Of a stretch of DNA of 54,668 nt, positions 8,830-17,473 are shown in pieces (within the stretch, counting starts at the first letter, position 1; every line of letters begins with the position of its first letter). Both the position numbers and the translations under genes were made by a program. The notes beneath the pieces were generated by a model. That model was not told where the DNA came from and did no database searches. It worked only from the letters and a program-made list of their open reading frames with translations. Source of the DNA: an uncultured Blautia sp. (GTDB taxonomy: Bacteria; Bacillota; Clostridia; Lachnospirales; Lachnospiraceae); NCBI GenBank assembly GCA_938028845.1, contig CALIZJ010000004.1:1-54668 (forward strand), written 5' to 3'.

Positions 8830-11382
8830 ATGTACACCCTGTTTGTAAACGGAAAAGAATACCAGGAAGAAAAAGATATGAAGCTGCTCCCCTTTCTTCG
8901 GAATGTGTGCAAGCTGAAATCCGTCAAGGATGGGTGCAGTGAGGGTGCATGCGGAACCTGCCATGTGCTCATAGATGGAAAACCTACGAAAGCCTGCGTT
9001 CCCAGACTTTCCAGGCTTGAGGGAAAGCATGTGCTCACAGTGGAAGGGCTTGCGGATGAAGAAAAAGAAATCTTTGTCCGGGCTTTTGGGGAGGCAGGAG
9101 CCGTACAGTGCGGTTTCTGTATTCCCGGCATGGTGATCAGCGCCAAGGGGCTTTTGGATAAGAATCCGGATCCCACCAGGGCACAGGCGGCGGATGCTAT
9201 AAAGAACAATATCTGCCGCTGCACTGGATATAAGAAGATCATAGATGGGATCTTGCTTGCAGGAAAGTATAAAAGAGAAGGTCTTCCACCTGAAAAAGAA
9301 TATGCCTGGAAATTAGGAGAGCGTGTGCCCAGAGTGGATGTGCGGGAAAAGGTCTTAGGTTATGGGGAATACCCCGATGACATGGAAGTGGAGGGCATGA
9401 TTTACGGAAGCGCCCTTAGAAGTGCTTATCCCAGGGCCCTTGTAAAAGCTATCCATACAGAAGAAGCAAAGGCGCTTCCCGGCGTGGTGGCTGTCTATAC
9501 GGCGGCGGATATTCCCGGCGATGTGAAGGTAGGACATTTAAAACAGGACTGGGATGGAATGATCCCTGTGGGAAAGATCACCCATTATCTGGGAGACGCC
9601 ATTGCCCTTGTAGCGGCGGAGACGCCTGAAATCGTGGAAGAGGCAAAGAAGCGGATACGGGTAGAGTACGAAGAACTTGAAATGGTGAAAAATCCCTACG
9701 AGGCAATGAAAGAGAATGCGCCCAAGGTTCACGAAGACGGCAATCTTCTTGCTCACTGGCATGTACACCGGGGAGACGCTGAAGGAGCCATCGCATCTTC
9801 CAAATATGTTCTTTCCGAAAAATTCCATACGCCCTGGACAGAGCATGCTTTTTTAGAGCCGGAATGCGCGGTGGCGCTTCCTGACGGTGAAGATGGGGTG
9901 ATCATTTACTCCACGGACCAGGGCGTGTATGATACCCAGCATGAATGTATGCTCCTTTTGGGGCTTCCCGCAGAAAAAGTAAAGGTGCGAAACAAGCTGG
10001 TAGGGGGCGGATTCGGAGGAAAAGAGGACGTCACAGTGCAGCATCATGCCGCTATGATCGCTTATTTGACGAAACGTCCGGTGAAGGTAAAACTGACCCG
10101 TGCGGAAAGCATCCTGATCCACCCCAAACGCCATCCTATGGATATGGAGTTTACTTTGGGATGTGATGAGAACGGGATCATACAGGGCGTAAAGGCTACG
10201 GTGATCGCCGATACCGGGGCATATGCCTCCCTTGGAGGACCTGTGCTGCAGCGCGCCTGTACCCATGCATCGGGCCCTTATAATTACCAGAACTTTGACA
10301 TTGACGGAAAAGCTTACTATACCAATAATCCTCCAGCGGGAGCCTTTCGGGGCTTTGGCGTGACACAGACCTGCTTTGGCATTGAGATGCTTCTTACAAA
10401 GATGGCAGGGCTGGTGGGAATCTCTCCCTGGGAAATCCGTTACCGGAACGCTATCCGTCCGGGCCAGGAGCTTCCAAACGGACAGATCGTGGACGAATCC
10501 ACAGGCCTGGCGGAAACCCTTCTGGCAGTAAAAGACGTTTATGAAAAGAATCCCTATGCCGGTATCGCCTGCGCTATGAAAAACGCGGGGGTAGGCGTGG
10601 GACTTCCGGATTGGGGAAGATGCCGGCTGTATGTAAAAGACGGACGGGTGGAGATCCATTCCGGTGCTTCCTGCATTGGTCAGGGACTGGGGACGGTTCT
10701 TGTCCAGATGGTGGCGGAGCGCTTGGGACTTTCCCGGGAACAGATTTATTACGATGCATCGAATACCTATAACGCGCCGGATTCCGGAACTACCTCAGGA
10801 TCCCGTCAGACTCTTGTTACAGGAGAAGCGGCCCTTCGCGCCTGCGCCCTTCTGGAAAAAGATTTAAAGGGACACACCCTTAGGGATCTAGAGGGAAAGG
10901 AATACCTGGGAGAATATCTTGCCAAGACAGACGCCATGGGATCAGACGTAAAGAACCCGGTTTCCCATGTGGCCTACGGTTATGCCACCCAGGTATGTAT
11001 TTTAAATGAAGAGGGTATGGTGGAAAAGATCGTAGCCGCTCATGATGTGGGAAAAGCAGTGAATCCCCTGTCTGTAGAGGGACAGATCGAAGGCGGCGTG
11101 ATCATGTCCTATGGATTTGCCTTAACCGAAAAATATCCAATTACAGATTGCAAACCTACTGCCAAATATGGTACACTAGGATTACCAAAAGCGAATAAGA
11201 TTCCTGAGGTGGAAAGCATCATCGTGGAGAAAAAAGGACTGAATGTAGCCTGCGGAGCCATTGGGATCGGGGAGATCACCTCCATTCCCACAGCACCTGC
11301 CATAGCAGGGGCATACTATAGACTGGACGGAGAATTCAGAACTTCCCTCCCTGTTGTAAACACTCCCTATGAGAAAAAATAA
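8830..11382 (+). CDS. xdhD: Selenium-dependent xanthine dehydrogenase-like Mo hydroxylase (fused Fe-S and Mo domains)
   Basis: 850 residues, ATG after AAAGGAGG. The N-terminal 160 residues hold two [2Fe-2S] domains (CSEGACGTC, then QCGFCIPGM and NNICRCTGY). The remainder is the molybdopterin-binding domain, with GGGFGGKED, AGAFRGFGVTQ and GIGEITSIPTAPAI. By comparison with bovine xanthine dehydrogenase, Glu of GGKE and Arg of FRGFG match the purine-contacting Glu802 and Arg880, and Glu of GIGEI matches the catalytic Glu1261. There is no FAD domain, so electrons must go to another protein; neighbouring YgfK or XdhB are candidates. Members of this family are thought to carry a labile selenium at Mo. 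Urate, xanthine or hypoxanthine interconversion is the likely role. Confidence 0.92.
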   Translation: MYTLFVNGKEYQEEKDMKLLPFLRNVCKLKSVKDGCSEGACGTCHVLIDGKPTKACVPRLSRLEGKHVLTVEGLADEEKEIFVRAFGEAGAVQCGFCIPGMVISAKGLLDKNPDPTRAQAADAIKNNICRCTGYKKIIDGILLAGKYKREGLPPEKEYAWKLGERVPRVDVREKVLGYGEYPDDMEVEGMIYGSALRSAYPRALVKAIHTEEAKALPGVVAVYTAADIPGDVKVGHLKQDWDGMIPVGKITHYLGDAIALVAAETPEIVEEAKKRIRVEYEELEMVKNPYEAMKENAPKVHEDGNLLAHWHVHRGDAEGAIASSKYVLSEKFHTPWTEHAFLEPECAVALPDGEDGVIIYSTDQGVYDTQHECMLLLGLPAEKVKVRNKLVGGGFGGKEDVTVQHHAAMIAYLTKRPVKVKLTRAESILIHPKRHPMDMEFTLGCDENGIIQGVKATVIADTGAYASLGGPVLQRACTHASGPYNYQNFDIDGKAYYTNNPPAGAFRGFGVTQTCFGIEMLLTKMAGLVGISPWEIRYRNAIRPGQELPNGQIVDESTGLAETLLAVKDVYEKNPYAGIACAMKNAGVGVGLPDWGRCRLYVKDGRVEIHSGASCIGQGLGTVLVQMVAERLGLSREQIYYDASNTYNAPDSGTTSGSRQTLVTGEAALRACALLEKDLKGHTLRDLEGKEYLGEYLAKTDAMGSDVKNPVSHVAYGYATQVCILNEEGMVEKIVAAHDVGKAVNPLSVEGQIEGGVIMSYGFALTEKYPITDCKPTAKYGTLGLPKANKIPEVESIIVEKKGLNVACGAIGIGEITSIPTAPAIAGAYYRLDGEFRTSLPVVNTPYEKK

Positions 11383-11426
11383 GAGAAAGATTTCAGGGAT
11401 ATTCATAAGAAAGTAGCATGGTTCGG

Positions 11427-11482
11427 AGCCGGACAGAAGTCCTGAGGGGAACAAAGAAGAATTCCTTAGGACTTGTCCGGCT
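11427..11482 (+). terminator. Long stem-loop between xdhD and xdhA
   Basis: AGCCGGACA..AGTCCT pairs with AGGACTTGTCCGGCT across a loop of about 24 bases, with a two-base bulge, and is followed by TTCTTTAT. It resembles an intrinsic terminator placed inside the operon and may lower transcription of xdhABC relative to ssnA-ygfK-xdhD. Confidence 0.6.
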
Positions 11483-11514
11483 TTCTTTATAACTAAAAAA
11501 AGAAGGTGAGTAAA

Positions 11515-13788
11515 ATGATCGGAAAAAGCATTCCAAGAGTAGACGCGTATGACAAAGTAACCGGCCGCGCCAAATTTACCGATGACCTTATATTGGATAA
11601 ATGTCTTGTGGCAAAGGTATATCATGCCGCCATCGGAAATGGGATCGTGACATCCATAGACACAAGTGAGGCGGAGGCTCTGGAAGGAGTAGTGAAGGTG
11701 GTTACCTTTAAAGACGTACCGGATCATTGTTATCCCACGCCGGGACATCCATGGTCCGTAGAACCTGCCCATCAGGACGTGGCGGACCGGAACATCCTTA
11801 CCGGGCGCGTCCGCTATTATGGGGATGATATTGCCGCCGTGGTGGCGGAAGATGAGGTAACGGCATCCAGGGCATTAAAGCTGATAAAAGTAGAATACGA
11901 GGAGTATCCAGTGGAGATCCATCCGCGGAAATCTATGTATGGCAGCAATCCGCCCATACATTTCGATAAAAAAGATAATGTTCTTGCCAGATCCAATTTT
12001 TTCATCGGAAACGTGGATGATGGATTGAAGCAGTCTGATACAGTGGTGTCAGGGACTTATACCACGCCGATCGTCCAGCACTGTCATATAGAGAATTCTG
12101 TTTCTTACGCTTATATGGAAAAGGAAAGGATCGTGGTGGTTGCCTCCACACAGATTCCGCATATTATGCGCAGGGTGATCGGCCAGGCCCTGGGAATCCC
12201 CTGGGGAAAGATACGGGTGATTAAGCCTTATATAGGAGGCGGATTCGGAAACAAGCAGGATGTTCTCTATGAACCGTTAAACGCTTTTTTGACCATGCAG
12301 GTGGGAGGAAGGCCGGTAAAGCTGGAAGTGACCAGAGAGGAGACTTTCTGCAATACAAGGACCCGCCATGCCATTGAATATGATCTGACAGCCGGCGTAG
12401 ATAAAGAAGGACGGCTGGTAGCAAAGGAAATGAAAGCTTACTCTAATCAGGGCGCATATGCCTCTCACGGACATGCCATTGCGGCGAACGGCCTGACGGC
12501 ATTCCGCCTTCAGTATGCGTGTCCGAATATCCGGGGAGAAGCTTATACTATTTATACCAATACTCCTGTGGGAGGAGCTATGCGGGCTTATGGAATCCCT
12601 CAGGCGGCATTTGCCATTGAAAGTCTGATGGATGACATTGCAGTGAAGATCGGGATGGATCCCTTGGAATTCCGGAAAAAGAATTTGATCCACGGATATT
12701 ATGAGGACGCGTATTTAAAGCCGATCGCCGCTAATACCAACGGTATTTTCCAATGTCTGAAAAAAGGCGCCGAACACATACGCTGGGAAGAAAAGAGAAA
12801 AGCCTATGCCGGCCAGACAGGAGACCTTCGCAGAGGTGTGGGGATGTCCCTGTTTTCTTATAAGACGGGAGTATGGCCCATTTCCCTGGAGATTGCGGGA
12901 GCGAGGCTTTCTTTAAATCAGGACGGAAGCATGCAGCTTTCTCTTGGCGCTACGGAGATCGGCCAGGGAGCGGATACGGTATTCTCTCAGATGGCAGCGG
13001 AGACACTTCATATGGATGTGAAAGATATTCATATAGAAACGGTACAGGATACGGACGTATCGCCCTTTGACACCGGCGCGTACGCGTCCAGGCAGTCCTT
13101 TGTCACCGGAACGGCGGTGAAGGAGTGTGCGCAGCTTATGGAGGAAAAAATCCTTGCCTATGCGAAAAAACTCCTTCCGGATGAGAGAAGGGGACTGTCT
13201 TTAGATCACGGCTTTATCTATGCGGGAGAAGAAAAAGTGATGTCTCTGGAAAACCTGGCGATGGAAAGCTACTATAGTCTGTCAGATTCCTCTGTTATCA
13301 CAGCGGAGGTTTCCACCCAGGTAAAGAAAAATACCATTGCCACCGGCTGCTGCTTCGCAGAGGTGGAAGTGGATCTTAAGCTTGGAAAGATAAAGATTTT
13401 GGATATCATCAATGTACATGACAGCGGAAAACTTTTAAATCCCAAGCTTGCCGAGATGCAGGTGCATGGAGGCATGTCCATGGGAATGGGCTATGGGCTC
13501 AGTGAACAGCTTCTTCTGGATGAAAAATCAGGGCGCCCCTTAAACGGAAACCTTCTGGATTATAAGTTGATGACGGCATTGGATACACCGGAGCTGTATG
13601 CGGATTTTGTGGAACTGGAGGATCCGGTGGGCCCTTATGGGAATAAAGCCCTTGGAGAGCCCCCGGCTATTCCGGCAGCTCCGGCCATACGAAACGCGGT
13701 CCTGCATGCTACCGGAGTGGCCTTTAATGAGATCCCACTGACGCCTCAAAGACTGATCGAAGGCTTCTCAAAAGCCGGATTGATCTAG
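11515..13788 (+). CDS. xdhA: Xanthine dehydrogenase molybdenum-binding subunit XdhA
   Basis: 757 residues from the ATG at 11515 (AGAAGG 8 bp upstream); a GTG at 11506 is the alternative. It is colinear with E. coli XdhA: MIGKSIPRVDAYDKVTGRA at the start, QIPHIMRRVIGQALGIPWG, IGGGFGNKQD, GGAMRAYGIPQ, GATEIGQGADTVFSQM and ALGEPPAIPAAPAI near the end (catalytic Glu in GEPP). The residue matching bovine Glu802 is Gln here (GNKQ) while Arg is kept, so the substrate pocket differs from XdhD. It works with the FAD and Fe-S subunits encoded next to it in the cytoplasm. It probably hydroxylates hypoxanthine or xanthine; other N-heterocycles are possible. Confidence 0.93.
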   Translation: MIGKSIPRVDAYDKVTGRAKFTDDLILDKCLVAKVYHAAIGNGIVTSIDTSEAEALEGVVKVVTFKDVPDHCYPTPGHPWSVEPAHQDVADRNILTGRVRYYGDDIAAVVAEDEVTASRALKLIKVEYEEYPVEIHPRKSMYGSNPPIHFDKKDNVLARSNFFIGNVDDGLKQSDTVVSGTYTTPIVQHCHIENSVSYAYMEKERIVVVASTQIPHIMRRVIGQALGIPWGKIRVIKPYIGGGFGNKQDVLYEPLNAFLTMQVGGRPVKLEVTREETFCNTRTRHAIEYDLTAGVDKEGRLVAKEMKAYSNQGAYASHGHAIAANGLTAFRLQYACPNIRGEAYTIYTNTPVGGAMRAYGIPQAAFAIESLMDDIAVKIGMDPLEFRKKNLIHGYYEDAYLKPIAANTNGIFQCLKKGAEHIRWEEKRKAYAGQTGDLRRGVGMSLFSYKTGVWPISLEIAGARLSLNQDGSMQLSLGATEIGQGADTVFSQMAAETLHMDVKDIHIETVQDTDVSPFDTGAYASRQSFVTGTAVKECAQLMEEKILAYAKKLLPDERRGLSLDHGFIYAGEEKVMSLENLAMESYYSLSDSSVITAEVSTQVKKNTIATGCCFAEVEVDLKLGKIKILDIINVHDSGKLLNPKLAEMQVHGGMSMGMGYGLSEQLLLDEKSGRPLNGNLLDYKLMTALDTPELYADFVELEDPVGPYGNKALGEPPAIPAAPAIRNAVLHATGVAFNEIPLTPQRLIEGFSKAGLI

Positions 13789-13804
13789 AAGGGAGGAACA
13801 GCGT

Positions 13805-14686
13805 ATGTACGATATAGAAAAGTATTATCAGGCAGAAAGCATTGCAGAGGCAGTTCAGCTTTTAAATAGGTATCCCAAGGCCCGCATCATTTGCGGAGGC
13901 AGCGATGTGCTGGTAAAAATACGGGAAGGCAGACTGGCGGGAACCTCCCTGGTCAGCATCCGGGAGATAAAAGAGATCCAGGGGATCACACGGATGGAAT
14001 CCGGAGATATTTTTATAGGAGCGGGAACTACCTTTTCCCATATTACGAACAATCCCATTATCCAGAAATATATTCCCGTCCTTGGAGAAGCGGTGGATCA
14101 GGTAGGCGGACCGCAGATCAGAAATGTAGGCACCATAGGGGGAAATATCTGCAACGGAGCGGTAAGCGCAGACAGCGCGCCGACTTTGTTTTCCCTTAAT
14201 GCCATGCTCCGCACCTCAGATGGAAAGGGAGGAAGGATGATCCCCATAAAGGACTTTTATCTGGGCCCAGGAAAGGTGGATATTCAAAAGGGAGAACTCC
14301 TCACCCATATCGTGATCCCAGGCAGGGAATATGAAGGCTATACGGGGCATTACATCAAATATGCAATGAGAAACGCCATGGATATCGCCACCTTAAGCTG
14401 CAGTGTGGTAAGCCGGGCGGATGTAAAAGAAGGACGGCTTGAAGATGTGCGGATCACTTTTGGTGTGGCGGCTCCGGTGCCTTTGCGCTGTACCCGCACA
14501 GAGGAAGCCTTGAAGGGCAAAGAGATCAATGAAGAGCTTTACCAGGAAACAGCCCGCCTTGTCCGGGAGGAGATCCATCCCAGGGACTCCTGGAGGGCGT
14601 CCAAAGCCTTCCGCCTTCAGATCGCGGGAGAGATTGCCAGGAGAGCTCTTCAGCGCACAATAGAGCTTGCGGGAGGTGAGAGCTGA
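13805..14686 (+). CDS. xdhB: Xanthine dehydrogenase FAD-binding subunit XdhB
   Basis: 293 residues, ATG after AGGGAGGAAC. It shows the FAD-binding signatures of the CO dehydrogenase medium-chain family: ICGGSDVLVKIREG (about 31-45), IGAGTTFSHI, and GGPQIRNVGTIGGNICNG (about 100-118) with the conserved Thr-Ile-Gly-Gly-Asn. The C-terminal region is the CODH-C domain. It passes electrons from the Fe-S subunit to NAD+ or another acceptor. It lies 16 bp after xdhA, and its TGA overlaps the ATG of xdhC. It could also serve as flavin partner for XdhD, which has none of its own. Confidence 0.93.
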   Translation: MYDIEKYYQAESIAEAVQLLNRYPKARIICGGSDVLVKIREGRLAGTSLVSIREIKEIQGITRMESGDIFIGAGTTFSHITNNPIIQKYIPVLGEAVDQVGGPQIRNVGTIGGNICNGAVSADSAPTLFSLNAMLRTSDGKGGRMIPIKDFYLGPGKVDIQKGELLTHIVIPGREYEGYTGHYIKYAMRNAMDIATLSCSVVSRADVKEGRLEDVRITFGVAAPVPLRCTRTEEALKGKEINEELYQETARLVREEIHPRDSWRASKAFRLQIAGEIARRALQRTIELAGGES

Positions 14687-15177
14687 TGAAAAAGGAAATG
14701 CAGCTTGTGCAGTGTGTGGTAAACGGAAAAGAAGTCATGGAATATGTAGATGTCCGGGAATCTTTGCTGGATATGCTGAGAAACCGGCTTGGACTTACCT
14801 CTGTAAAGAAGGGATGTGAAGTGGGAGAGTGCGGCGCCTGTACGGTCATCATAGACGGGGAGACAGTAGATTCCTGCATCTACCTGGCTGTCTGGGCTAA
14901 CGGAAAGAATATCCGCACCCTGGAAGGCCTGGAAAAAAATGGAGAGCTTACCAGGATCCAGGAAGCGTTTATCGAAGAAGGGGCTGTCCAGTGCGGTTTC
15001 TGCACCCCAGGCTTTATTATGTCCGCCACCGTACTTTTAGAACAGGGGAAAAAAATATCCCGGGAGGAAATAAGAAAACAGATGTCCGGGAATCTATGCC
15101 GGTGTACCGGATATCAGAATATTGTCAACGCAGTAGAAAAAGTAATGAAGGAACAAGAGGAACATGGAGAAAAATAA
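14686..15177 (+). CDS. xdhC: Xanthine dehydrogenase [2Fe-2S] subunit XdhC
   Basis: 163 residues. The plant-type cluster motif is CEVGECGACTVIIDG, with a further Cys in VDSCIYLAVWA; the second, helical cluster domain has QCGFCTPGF and GNLCRCTGYQNIVNAV. Length and motif order match E. coli XdhC. The start codon overlaps the xdhB stop (TGATG). It carries electrons from the Mo site in XdhA to FAD in XdhB. This is the iron-sulfur subunit and should not be confused with the XdhC/CoxI-type sulfuration chaperone encoded at 36976-37971. Confidence 0.95.
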   Translation: MKKEMQLVQCVVNGKEVMEYVDVRESLLDMLRNRLGLTSVKKGCEVGECGACTVIIDGETVDSCIYLAVWANGKNIRTLEGLEKNGELTRIQEAFIEEGAVQCGFCTPGFIMSATVLLEQGKKISREEIRKQMSGNLCRCTGYQNIVNAVEKVMKEQEEHGEK

Positions 15178-15970
15178 TATCGTGGTGGTCCGCGGAGGCG
15201 GAGATCTTGCAAGCGGGGTGATCCACCGCTTATACCGCTGCGGGTACCGGGTGGTGATCCTGGAAACAGGGAAACCTACGGCCATCCGGCGGATGGTGTC
15301 TTTTTGCGAAGCAGCCTATGACGGGGAAGCGTTTGTGGAAGGGGTATTAAGCCGAAAGATCGATCATGTGAACCTTTGCGAAAAGACATGGGCGCTCCAG
15401 GAAATTCCCCTGCTCATTGATGAAAGGGCAGAAGCAGTAAAGGCGCTTTCTCCTGCAGCAGTGATAGATGCCATCCTGGCGAAACGAAACCTAGGCACCC
15501 GGCGGGATATGGCTCCTGTGACGATCGGTCTTGGCCCTGGATTTGCGGCGGGGGAGGACGTGGACTTTGTGGTGGAGACCATGAGAGGACATGATCTGGG
15601 AAGGATCATAGAAGAAGGATGGGCGCTGCCTAACACAGGAGTTCCCGGCATGGTGGCCGGCGTGAGCAAAGAGCGGGTGATCCATTCTCCCTGTGCCGGT
15701 GTGATAGAAAATAAGGCGGAGATCGCAGATTTGGTGGAACAGGGGGAAATCCTTGCCTATGTGGGAGAGACTCCGGTGAGGGCAACGATTTCCGGTGTTC
15801 TGCGGGGAATCATCCGAGACGGATACCAGGTTTATAAAGGGATGAAGATTGCCGATATTGATCCCAGAAAAGAAGAAAAAAAGAATTGTTATACCATTTC
15901 TGACAAAGCCAGGTGCATTGCAGGAAGCGTGGTGGAGATTTTGCTTTCCCAGGGAGTGATGCCGGAATGA
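15164..15970 (+). CDS. yqeB: Selenium-dependent molybdenum hydroxylase maturation protein YqeB
   Basis: 268 residues. The N-terminal nucleotide-binding-like loop is VVVRGGGDLASGVIHRLYRC. Next comes a central domain (TIGLGPGFAAGEDVDFVVET, about 125-145), and after it a lipoyl/biotin-like hammerhead region at about 170-225 (VEQGEILAYVG). This is the EF2563/YqeB family, found next to selenium-dependent Mo hydroxylases and thought to help place selenium in their cofactor. The biochemical step is unproven. The gene overlaps xdhC by 14 bp and yqeC by 4 bp, so translation is coupled through the maturation block. Confidence 0.9.
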   Translation: MEKNNIVVVRGGGDLASGVIHRLYRCGYRVVILETGKPTAIRRMVSFCEAAYDGEAFVEGVLSRKIDHVNLCEKTWALQEIPLLIDERAEAVKALSPAAVIDAILAKRNLGTRRDMAPVTIGLGPGFAAGEDVDFVVETMRGHDLGRIIEEGWALPNTGVPGMVAGVSKERVIHSPCAGVIENKAEIADLVEQGEILAYVGETPVRATISGVLRGIIRDGYQVYKGMKIADIDPRKEEKKNCYTISDKARCIAGSVVEILLSQGVMPE

Positions 15971-16719
15971 GAAAACAGGAAAGCTTTTTGGAACTTTTAA
16001 AAATAGATGTGGATGAGACCCCGGTCATAGCCGTGGTGGGAGGCGGCGGAAAAACAAGCCTCATTTTCAGGCTTACAGAAGAGCTGACTGCCCGGAAAAA
16101 AACAGTGGTGATCACCACCACCACCCATATGGCTTATGAGCTGGAGCGGCCTTTTGCCGGGGCGGGTGAGCTGGAAAAAATCCCTGAAATGCTGGACCGA
16201 TATGGGTATGTCATTGCGGCAGCCCATGAGGAGGGCGGGGAAAAAGTAAGCGCCCTTAAGGAAGAAGAGATGCAAAAGCTTTTAAACTTCTGTGATGTTG
16301 TTTTAATAGAGGCGGATGGCTCCAGACAGTATCCTTTAAAAGTTCCGGAAAAATGGGAACCGGTCATCCCTTCTTTTGCAGATCTGGTGGTCAGCGTGGT
16401 AGGGCTGGACTGTCTGGGAAAACCCATCCGGGAAACTGCACACCGTATGGAGCGTACAGCCGATTTCTTAAAGAAGAGTATGGACGCTCCGGTGACTGCT
16501 GAGGATGTGGTGAAGATCGCTTCTTCTATCTGCGGGCTTTTTAAGGATGTGGAAGACCGGGTATACCGGGTTTATTTAAATAAAGCGGATGTACTTACAG
16601 AAAAGGAGAACGCAGAGCGGATCGTGAAGGGACTTATGGAAAAAAATACCATCGCCGCTTATGGAAGTCTGAAAGAGACAGAAGATGAAAAAGGGGATAA
16701 GGGGATGGAATCTGTATGA
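15967..16719 (+). CDS. yqeC: Selenium-dependent hydroxylase accessory protein YqeC
   Basis: 250 residues from the ATG at 15967, which overlaps the yqeB stop (ATGA); a longer frame lies within yqeB. It has a P-loop, VVGGGGKTSLIF (about 22-33), a Walker B-like VVLIEADGSRQYPLK (about 112-126) and an NKAD motif (VYLNKAD) typical of P-loop NTPases. YqeC always travels with YqeB and MocA beside selenium-dependent Mo hydroxylases and is presumed to act in cofactor maturation. The precise reaction is unknown. Confidence 0.9.
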   Translation: MRKQESFLELLKIDVDETPVIAVVGGGGKTSLIFRLTEELTARKKTVVITTTTHMAYELERPFAGAGELEKIPEMLDRYGYVIAAAHEEGGEKVSALKEEEMQKLLNFCDVVLIEADGSRQYPLKVPEKWEPVIPSFADLVVSVVGLDCLGKPIRETAHRMERTADFLKKSMDAPVTAEDVVKIASSICGLFKDVEDRVYRVYLNKADVLTEKENAERIVKGLMEKNTIAAYGSLKETEDEKGDKGMESV

Positions 16720-17300
16720 AAGAATTGATCCTTATTATGCTGGCGGCAGGAAACAGCAGGCGGTTCGGCTCCAATAAGCTTCTCCATCCGGTTGAGGGAA
16801 TCCCTATGTATCAGAGAATCCTCTGTAAGCTTATAAAGGTACAGAGAAGGCTTCGGGAGGAGAAACCGGATCTGTCTGTGAAAATAGCTGTGGTGACGCA
16901 GTATGCAGAGATTGCAGATGAGGCAAAGAAGGAGGGGGCAAAAGTGCTTTTTAATCCCCATCCTGACGAAGGGATTTCCTCCTCCATCCGACTGGGTATC
17001 CAGGGAAATCCTGGGGCGGATGCCTGTCTGTTTACAGTTTCCGACCAGCCTTGGATCACTGAGGAGACAATTCTTGGGCTGATCCGGCTTTTTTTGAGCA
17101 GCAGCAAGGGGATGGCATGCGTATCTTTTGCTGGGAGGCTGGGGAATCCCTGTATCTTTTCCTCACGCTATTTTTTTCAGCTTTCCTCTCTTACAGGAGA
17201 AACCGGCGGAAAAGCAGTTCTTCGCGCCCATAGTAAGGATGTGGCGGTGCTTAAGATAAAAGACGGAAGAGAGCTGGTGGATGTGGATACCCTGCATTAA
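16716..17300 (+). CDS. mocA: Molybdenum cofactor cytidylyltransferase-like protein (MocA/YgfJ)
   Basis: 194 residues. The N-terminal nucleotidyltransferase signature is IMLAAGNSRRFGSNKLL; the central SDQPWI (about 110) and C-terminal region RELVDVDT fit the MobA/MocA fold. MocA adds CMP to molybdopterin to give the cytosine dinucleotide form used by xanthine dehydrogenase-type enzymes. The ATG overlaps the yqeC stop. It is the last gene of the plus-strand block, followed by a terminator. Confidence 0.9.
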   Translation: MKELILIMLAAGNSRRFGSNKLLHPVEGIPMYQRILCKLIKVQRRLREEKPDLSVKIAVVTQYAEIADEAKKEGAKVLFNPHPDEGISSSIRLGIQGNPGADACLFTVSDQPWITEETILGLIRLFLSSSKGMACVSFAGRLGNPCIFSSRYFFQLSSLTGETGGKAVLRAHSKDVAVLKIKDGRELVDVDTLH

Positions 17301-17307
17301 AGGTAAA

Positions 17308-17345
17308 AAACGGGTGTCATGAGTTTGCTCATGACGCCCGTTTTA
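17308..17345 (+). terminator. Terminator after mocA
   Basis: ACGGGTGTCATGAG and CTCATGACGCCCGT form a 14-bp stem with a four-base loop and end in TTTTA. It closes the ssnA-mocA transcription unit. Confidence 0.85.
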
Positions 17346-17353
17346 TGAATGCT

Positions 17354-17457
17354 GCTTATACTTTTCCTTAGTATATAAGAAAAAGGCTGTTTATAGCTTT
17401 TCTTACATACAAAAAAGTCCCTGTTTATAAGATTCCTTATATACTGGAAAATTTCTG
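17354..17457 (+). repeat. Three imperfect ~34-bp repeats with internal dyad symmetry
   Basis: Related units begin at about 17354, 17389 and 17423. Each starts (G/C)TTATA, has a TTCCTTA/TTCTTA core and ends with a (G/A)TATAC/CATAC-like half. The third copy is itself an imperfect inverted repeat (GTTTATAAG / CTTATATAC). They lie between the mocA terminator and the 3' end of the BMC genes, that is, downstream of both units. Confidence 0.55.
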
Positions 17458-17473
17458 GGGTTTAAGGAAAAGA

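Noticed and set aside
9853..10659. Minus-strand open frame of 268 codons within xdhD
   Set aside because: xdhD is unmistakable on the plus strand; the antisense frame has no ribosome binding site or known motif.
11427..11482. Insertion or mobile element between xdhD and xdhA
   Set aside because: The gap is a short hairpin without transposase, terminal repeats or target duplication.
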